Below are positions 50,672-57,082 of a DNA stretch of 57,082 bases, one piece after another. The DNA is taken from the NCBI RefSeq assembly GCF_030149505.1, contig NZ_JASBRN010000016.1:1-57082 (forward strand). The letters are read 5' to 3'. Below the pieces are notes generated by a model. It was given only the letters and a program-made list of their open reading frames with translations. It did not search any database and was not told where the DNA came from. The translations under genes and the position numbers were made by a program. This DNA is from Nocardioides sp. (lineage in GTDB: Bacteria > Actinomycetota > Actinomycetes > Propionibacteriales > Nocardioidaceae). Position 1 is the stretch's first letter, and each line of letters starts with the position of its first letter.

Positions 50672-52087
50672 TCAGCCATACACCGTCTCGCCGCGGCCGG
50701 ACTCCTTGCTCACCTTGCGGGCGAGGTAGAGCCCCTCGAGGGCCAGCTCGATCGCGCCGGCGCGCTGGCCGTCGTCGCTCGCCCCCAGCCGGTCGCAGAT
50801 CTGGTCGTAGAGGTCGGACTCGCCCAGTCGCGGGAGCCCGGACAGGAAGTCGAGCGCGGTGACCTGCTCGCCGGTGGTGACCATCTGGCCGGCCTCGATG
50901 GCCTCCACGAGCAGGCCCATGTCGAGACCGCGGAAGACCTCGCGCACGGTCTCGGCGACCGCGGTGCGCAGCAGGTGGGTGAGGATCTCGGCCTCACGGC
51001 CCTCCTCGCCGGACTCGAACTCGATCTTGCCGCCGAGCACGTCGACGGCGGTCTCGAGGTCGACCACCCGGGCGACGGCCTGCGGCTCGCCCTGGACGGT
51101 CGCGCGGTGCAGCGCGGCCGCGGCGATCGTCTCCGCGCCGGCGATGGCGAAGCGGGCCGAGACGCCCGAGCGCTGGTCGACCGCGCTGGACCCGCGGAGG
51201 TTGCGGGTGAAGCGGGCCAGGATCTCCAGCAGGTGCGGCGGGACGTCGGCGACGAGCTCGGCCTCCTGCTGGATGACGGCCACCTCGTCGGCGAGCTCGG
51301 TCGGGTAGTGGGTGCGGATCTCGGCGCCGAAGCGGTCCTTGAGCGGGGTGATGATCCGGCCGCGGTTGGTGTAGTCCTCGGGGTTGGCGCTCGCCACGAC
51401 GAGCACGTCCAGCGGCAGCCGCAGGACGTAGCCGCGGATCTGGATGTCGCGCTCCTCCATCACGTTGAGCATCGCCACCTGGATCCGCTCGGCAAGGTCG
51501 GGCAGCTCGTTGATGGCCACGATGCCGCGGTGGCTGCGCGGGATCAGCCCGAAGTGGATGGTCTCCAGGTCACCGAGCGAACGACCCTCGGCGACCTTCA
51601 TCGGGTCGACGTCGCCGATCAGGTCGGCGACGGAGGTGTCGGGGGTGGCCAGCTTCTCGACGTACCGCTCATCGCGGTGGCGCCAGGAGATCCGCAGGGA
51701 GTCGCCGTGCTCGGCCACCGCCTGCTGGGACTGCACGGTGATCGGCTCGTAGGGGTGCTCACCGATCTCGGACCCGGAGATCACCGGCGACCACTTGTCG
51801 AGCAGGCCCACCATCGTGCGCAGCAGCCGGGTCTTGCCCTGGCCGCGCTCGCCGAGCAGCACGATGTCGTGCCCGGCGATCAGCGCCCGCTCCAGCTGCG
51901 GGATCACCGTGTCCTCGAATCCGTGCAGGCCGGGCCACGGGTCGCGGCCCTCGCGCAGGGCGGCGAGGAGGTTGTCGCGCATCTCAGCGCGCAGGGTCTT
52001 CAGCTCGTGCCCCGAGGCGCGCAGCTCGCCGAGGGTGGAGATGGTGGGCTGCGGGCGGGACTGGGGGGCGGAGGAGGTGGCGCTCAC
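50672..52087 (-). CDS. MoxR/BchI-like AAA+ ATPase
   Basis: A 471-aa AAA+ ATPase. Walker A is LLGERGQGKTRLL (near residue 80), Walker B GIVAINELPDL, sensor-1-type Asn in VVASANPEDYTN and the arginine-finger region LKDRFGAEIRTHYP, an arrangement seen in magnesium-chelatase subunit I and MoxR proteins. A C-terminal lid-plus-helical domain follows. It forms a two-gene unit with the VWA protein and likely drives it. The GTG start at 52087 is supported by TAGCGT 6 nt upstream. The upstream intergenic region holds two inverted 12-bp arrays. Confidence 0.9.
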   Translation of the reverse strand: MSATSSAPQSRPQPTISTLGELRASGHELKTLRAEMRDNLLAALREGRDPWPGLHGFEDTVIPQLERALIAGHDIVLLGERGQGKTRLLRTMVGLLDKWSPVISGSEIGEHPYEPITVQSQQAVAEHGDSLRISWRHRDERYVEKLATPDTSVADLIGDVDPMKVAEGRSLGDLETIHFGLIPRSHRGIVAINELPDLAERIQVAMLNVMEERDIQIRGYVLRLPLDVLVVASANPEDYTNRGRIITPLKDRFGAEIRTHYPTELADEVAVIQQEAELVADVPPHLLEILARFTRNLRGSSAVDQRSGVSARFAIAGAETIAAAALHRATVQGEPQAVARVVDLETAVDVLGGKIEFESGEEGREAEILTHLLRTAVAETVREVFRGLDMGLLVEAIEAGQMVTTGEQVTALDFLSGLPRLGESDLYDQICDRLGASDDGQRAGAIELALEGLYLARKVSKESGRGETVYG

Positions 52088-52093
52088 GCGATC

Positions 52094-52099
52094 ACGCTA
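52094..52099 (-). promoter_or_regulatory. -10 element of moxR-like gene
   Basis: TAGCGT on the minus strand, 6 nt before the GTG at 52087. Confidence 0.5.
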
Positions 52100-52188
52100 C
52101 GCCGGGGACCCAACGCTCGAGGGCACGTCCGACGTACGGCGGCGGGCTGGGCCTGCGAGGCACGAGCCGGTCCGGGGCGGCTGACCTC

Positions 52189-52248
52189 GCGGGTCGAGGT
52201 GCGGGTCGAGGTGCGAGTCGAGGTGCGGGTCGAGGTGCGAGTCGAGGT
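52189..52248. repeat. 12-bp tandem array, five units
   Basis: GCGGGTCGAGGT three times and GCGAGTCGAGGT twice (order: GG, GG, GA, GG, GA at bases 3-4), followed by a partial unit. It is complementary to the array at 52273-52326. Confidence 0.95.
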
Positions 52249-52272
52249 GCGAGGACGCGGAGGAGCACGTCT

Positions 52273-52326
52273 CCAGGCCTCGACCCAGGCCTCGACCCAG
52301 GCCTCGACCCAGGCCTCGACCCAGGC
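52273..52326. repeat. 12-bp tandem array, four and a half units, inverted
   Basis: CCAGGCCTCGAC four times plus a half unit. Its reverse complement is the GGCCTGGGTCGA unit found around the kinase gene. With the array at 52189-52248 it can form a long hairpin just after the universal-stress-protein stop. Confidence 0.95.
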
Positions 52327-52332
52327 CGTCCC

Positions 52333-53229
52333 TCAGTCCTCGGGGACGACCATGACCGCGCCGCGCGCCTGCTCCAGGAAGCTGCGGCTGATCGAGCCCA
52401 GCAGCGCGGAGGCGATGGGGTTGCGCTGGCGGTGGCCCACCACGACGAGGTCGGCGCCGTCGGCGGCCTCGAGGAGCTCCTCCTCGATGTGGCCGAAGAC
52501 GGCGCGCGGGGTGACCTGGACGTCGGGGTAGCGCTCCGACAGACCGCTGGTGGCCTCGGCGATGACGAGCTCGGCCTCCTCCTCGGCCTGGTCGCGCAGC
52601 TCGGCGGTGACCTGGCCGCCGACGGCGACCCGGGCGTCGAAGGTGCAGTGCAGGACGGTGAGCGGCAGCCCGCGCAGCGAGGCGTTCTCGAAGGCCGCGG
52701 CGACGACCGGGGCGGTGCCGTCGTGGCCGTCGATGGCGACGAGCACGCCCGTGCCCTCGCCGGGCTCCGGGCCGCCGGGGCGGACCACGACGACCGGGCC
52801 CTTGCCGTGGCGGGCCACGGCGCTGCTGACCGAGCCGAGCATAAGCGCGCTGATCGGACCCCGCCCGCGCGAGCCGAGCACGGTCACCGCGGCGTCGGCG
52901 GAGAAGCCGGCCAGCAGGGCGCGCGCGTCCTCGTGCCGCACCACCTGGAGGACCTCGACCTCGGGGTCGAGCTCGGCAGCCCGGGCCGCGGCGGCGGCCA
53001 CGACCTCGGCGGCAGCGGCCTTGATCTCGGCCTGGAGCGCCGCGTGGTCGACACCCGCCTGGTCCAGCCACACCGAGGGGATGCTGTCCCAGCCGTGGAC
53101 CAGCGCGACCGGCCGGTTGGTCAGCCCGGCGTGGGCGACGGCCCACTCCAGCGCCAGCCCGGCGCCCTCCGAGCCGTCGACTCCGACGACGATCGAACCG
53201 TCCGGGACAGGGGTGAGGGTCTCGCTCAT
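52333..53229 (-). CDS. tandem universal stress protein
   Basis: A 298-aa protein with two UspA domains (about 1-145 and 155-298). The first has IVVGVDGSEGAGLALEWAVAHA and a G-x2-G-x9-G(S/T) ATP motif GSRGRGPISALMLGSVSSAV. The second has VLVAIDGHDGTAPVV and GHRQRNPIASALLGSISRSF. ATP binding is expected in both. Tandem Usp proteins in mycobacteria are frequent DosR-regulon members, and a DosR-like box appears 1.4 kb away in front of another gene; none was found before this gene. The ATG at 53229 is chosen over 53247 because CATGAT precedes it by 6 nt. Confidence 0.9.
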   Translation of the reverse strand: MSETLTPVPDGSIVVGVDGSEGAGLALEWAVAHAGLTNRPVALVHGWDSIPSVWLDQAGVDHAALQAEIKAAAAEVVAAAAARAAELDPEVEVLQVVRHEDARALLAGFSADAAVTVLGSRGRGPISALMLGSVSSAVARHGKGPVVVVRPGGPEPGEGTGVLVAIDGHDGTAPVVAAAFENASLRGLPLTVLHCTFDARVAVGGQVTAELRDQAEEEAELVIAEATSGLSERYPDVQVTPRAVFGHIEEELLEAADGADLVVVGHRQRNPIASALLGSISRSFLEQARGAVMVVPED

Positions 53230-53346
53230 GGCGTCATCATGTCCCATCGGTCACGGGGCCACGCACGGCCGGAGGTCCCGGGGCCCGGGGTCCTCGGGCC
53301 CGGGCCCGACCCTGGTCCGCGGACGGTCCGACCGCGCCGCTCCCAC

Positions 53347-53352
53347 TAGGCT
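53347..53352 (+). promoter_or_regulatory. -10 element of adenylate cyclase gene
   Basis: TAGGCT, 6 nt before the GTG at 53359, the same arrangement as upstream of the GH1 gene. Confidence 0.55.
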
Positions 53353-53358
53353 GCGCCC

Positions 53359-56821
<3,463 letters not shown>

Positions 56822-56844
56822 CTCCCCGGCCCGCGCTGACTCGT

Positions 56845-56939
56845 CGCTGGTTCGAGCGTGACTCGGCGCTGGTTCGAGGGTCACTCGGCACTGGTTCGAG
56901 GGTGACTCGGCGCTGATACGAGTCGCGCTCGAATCGGCG
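56845..56939. repeat. 22-bp tandem repeats, three direct plus one inverted
   Basis: Units at 56845-56866, 56867-56888 and 56889-56910 begin CGCTGGTTCGAGCGTGACTC or a close variant; a degenerate and inverted copy follows to about 56939. The reverse complement of the unit is the 9958-10022 array. It starts 23 bp after the kinase stop. Confidence 0.85.
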
Positions 56940-56993
56940 CCGAGTCGGGCTCTTCTGCTGCATGTGTGGGTGCTGTGATCGCGCCTGAATGAG

Positions 56994-57064
56994 CGCACGC
57001 CGTTCTCTGTCTAGGTTTCTGAGCTGTCGAAGAACAGTCACCAGGAGCAGGAGAACGGCGTGCG
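56994..57064 (+). promoter_or_regulatory. fold-back inverted repeat over the transposase start
   Basis: CGCACGCCGTTCTC (56994-57007) is perfectly complementary to GAGAACGGCGTGCG (57051-57064), which contains the GTG start at 57060. A long transcript would hide the start, while one begun inside the 43-nt loop would not. Confidence 0.65.
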
Positions 57065-57082
57065 TGAACGCAGCCTATGGCG
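57060..57082 (+). CDS. transposase N-terminus, ISL3-like (3' part outside window)
   Basis: A GTG with AGGAGCAGGAG 7 nt upstream opens a frame VRERSLW that continues past the window edge. Actinobacterial ISL3 transposases often begin with a similar M-R-x-x-x-L-W-R-x-L-L-G stretch (recalled), and the position 89 bp inside the terminal repeat fits. Only seven complete codons are visible, so the call depends mainly on the terminal repeat shared with the element at the other end of the window. Confidence 0.45.

Larger units (their letters stand above)
56948..57082 (+). mobile_element. left end of a second ISL3-like insertion sequence
   Basis: The terminal inverted repeat at 56948-56971 (GGCTCTTCTGCTGCATGTGT) matches 19 of 24 positions of the end at 115-138. 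A non-coding leader with a 14-bp inverted repeat and the start of a transposase-like frame follow. The remainder is outside the window. Confidence 0.6.

Noticed and set aside
52189..52326. CRISPR-like or attachment-site array
   Set aside because: Contiguous 12-bp units without spacers, no integrase or cas gene nearby.
52333..53300. DosR box before the tandem universal stress protein
   Set aside because: Usp genes are frequent DosR targets, but the upstream region only contains G+C-rich GGTCCCGGGG-type runs without the 5-4-5 palindrome.

Overview
The window is about 72% G+C, has dense genes with frequent GTG starts and 4-bp start/stop overlaps, and carries markers of a high-GC actinobacterium: mycothiol-conjugate amidase (Mca), a short-chain Z-isoprenyl diphosphate synthase of the Rv1086 type, a DUF4307 protein next to GreA, and a carbohydrate ABC importer without its own ATPase. 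Gene content and codon style fit Nocardioidaceae (Nocardioides-like); this placement is inference. No rRNA, tRNA or CRISPR array was recognised.

Layout. (1) 1-8.9 kb: the right end of an ISL3-like insertion sequence, two small proteins, an O-antigen-ligase-like membrane protein, fumC, a thioesterase, a secreted transglycosylase-like protein, phoH2, Z-prenyl synthase and trhA/hemolysin III. (2) 8.9-16.2 kb: a DUF1353 membrane protein and a sugar-uptake locus (LacI regulator, GH1 beta-glucosidase, two permeases, binding lipoprotein) with a near-consensus LacI operator. (3) 16.3-19.0 kb: a CPA2 antiporter with a TrkA-N domain and two paralogous single-domain response regulators. (4) 19.2-25.1 kb: a five-gene neutral-lipid operon (hydrolase, acyltransferase, acyl-CoA synthetase, WS/DGAT, hydrolase) preceded by a KstR-like operator. 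(5) 25.1-27.8 kb: an RsbW-like ATPase, a 10-bp minisatellite, a membrane Ser/Thr kinase bracketed by 12-bp repeats, and a thioredoxin. (6) 27.9-36.1 kb: a conserved housekeeping block (mca, DUF4307, greA, ilvA, AI-2E transporter, metB, msrA). (7) 36.3-43.1 kb: a GH26 hydrolase, an acyltransferase-like protein, an AarF kinase and small enzymes, a TSUP transporter and a BtuF-like protein. (8) 43.2-53.2 kb: a 1744-residue repeat-built surface protein, a VWA/MoxR pair and a tandem universal stress protein. (9) 53.3-56.8 kb: an adenylate cyclase, a YchJ-like protein, and a PPOX flavoprotein plus DevS/DosT-like GAF histidine kinase behind a DosR-like box. The window ends in the left end of a second ISL3-like element.

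Blocks 1 and 6 are collinear with M. tuberculosis Rv1079-Rv1098c (recalled gene order), interrupted here by about 19 kb of sugar, lipid and signalling genes. Many transcripts look leaderless: an actinobacterial -10 (TANNNT or a relaxed version) lies 6-7 nt before the start codon of more than fifteen genes.

I found no self-contained new defence or biosynthetic system. The most interesting items are the DosR-box/PPOX/heme-GAF kinase unit, the KstR-like control of the lipid operon, the Ca-loop repeats and triple His-x-His module of the giant surface protein, several short-period repeat arrays and nested palindromes, and a fold-back hairpin over the start codon of the right-hand insertion sequence.
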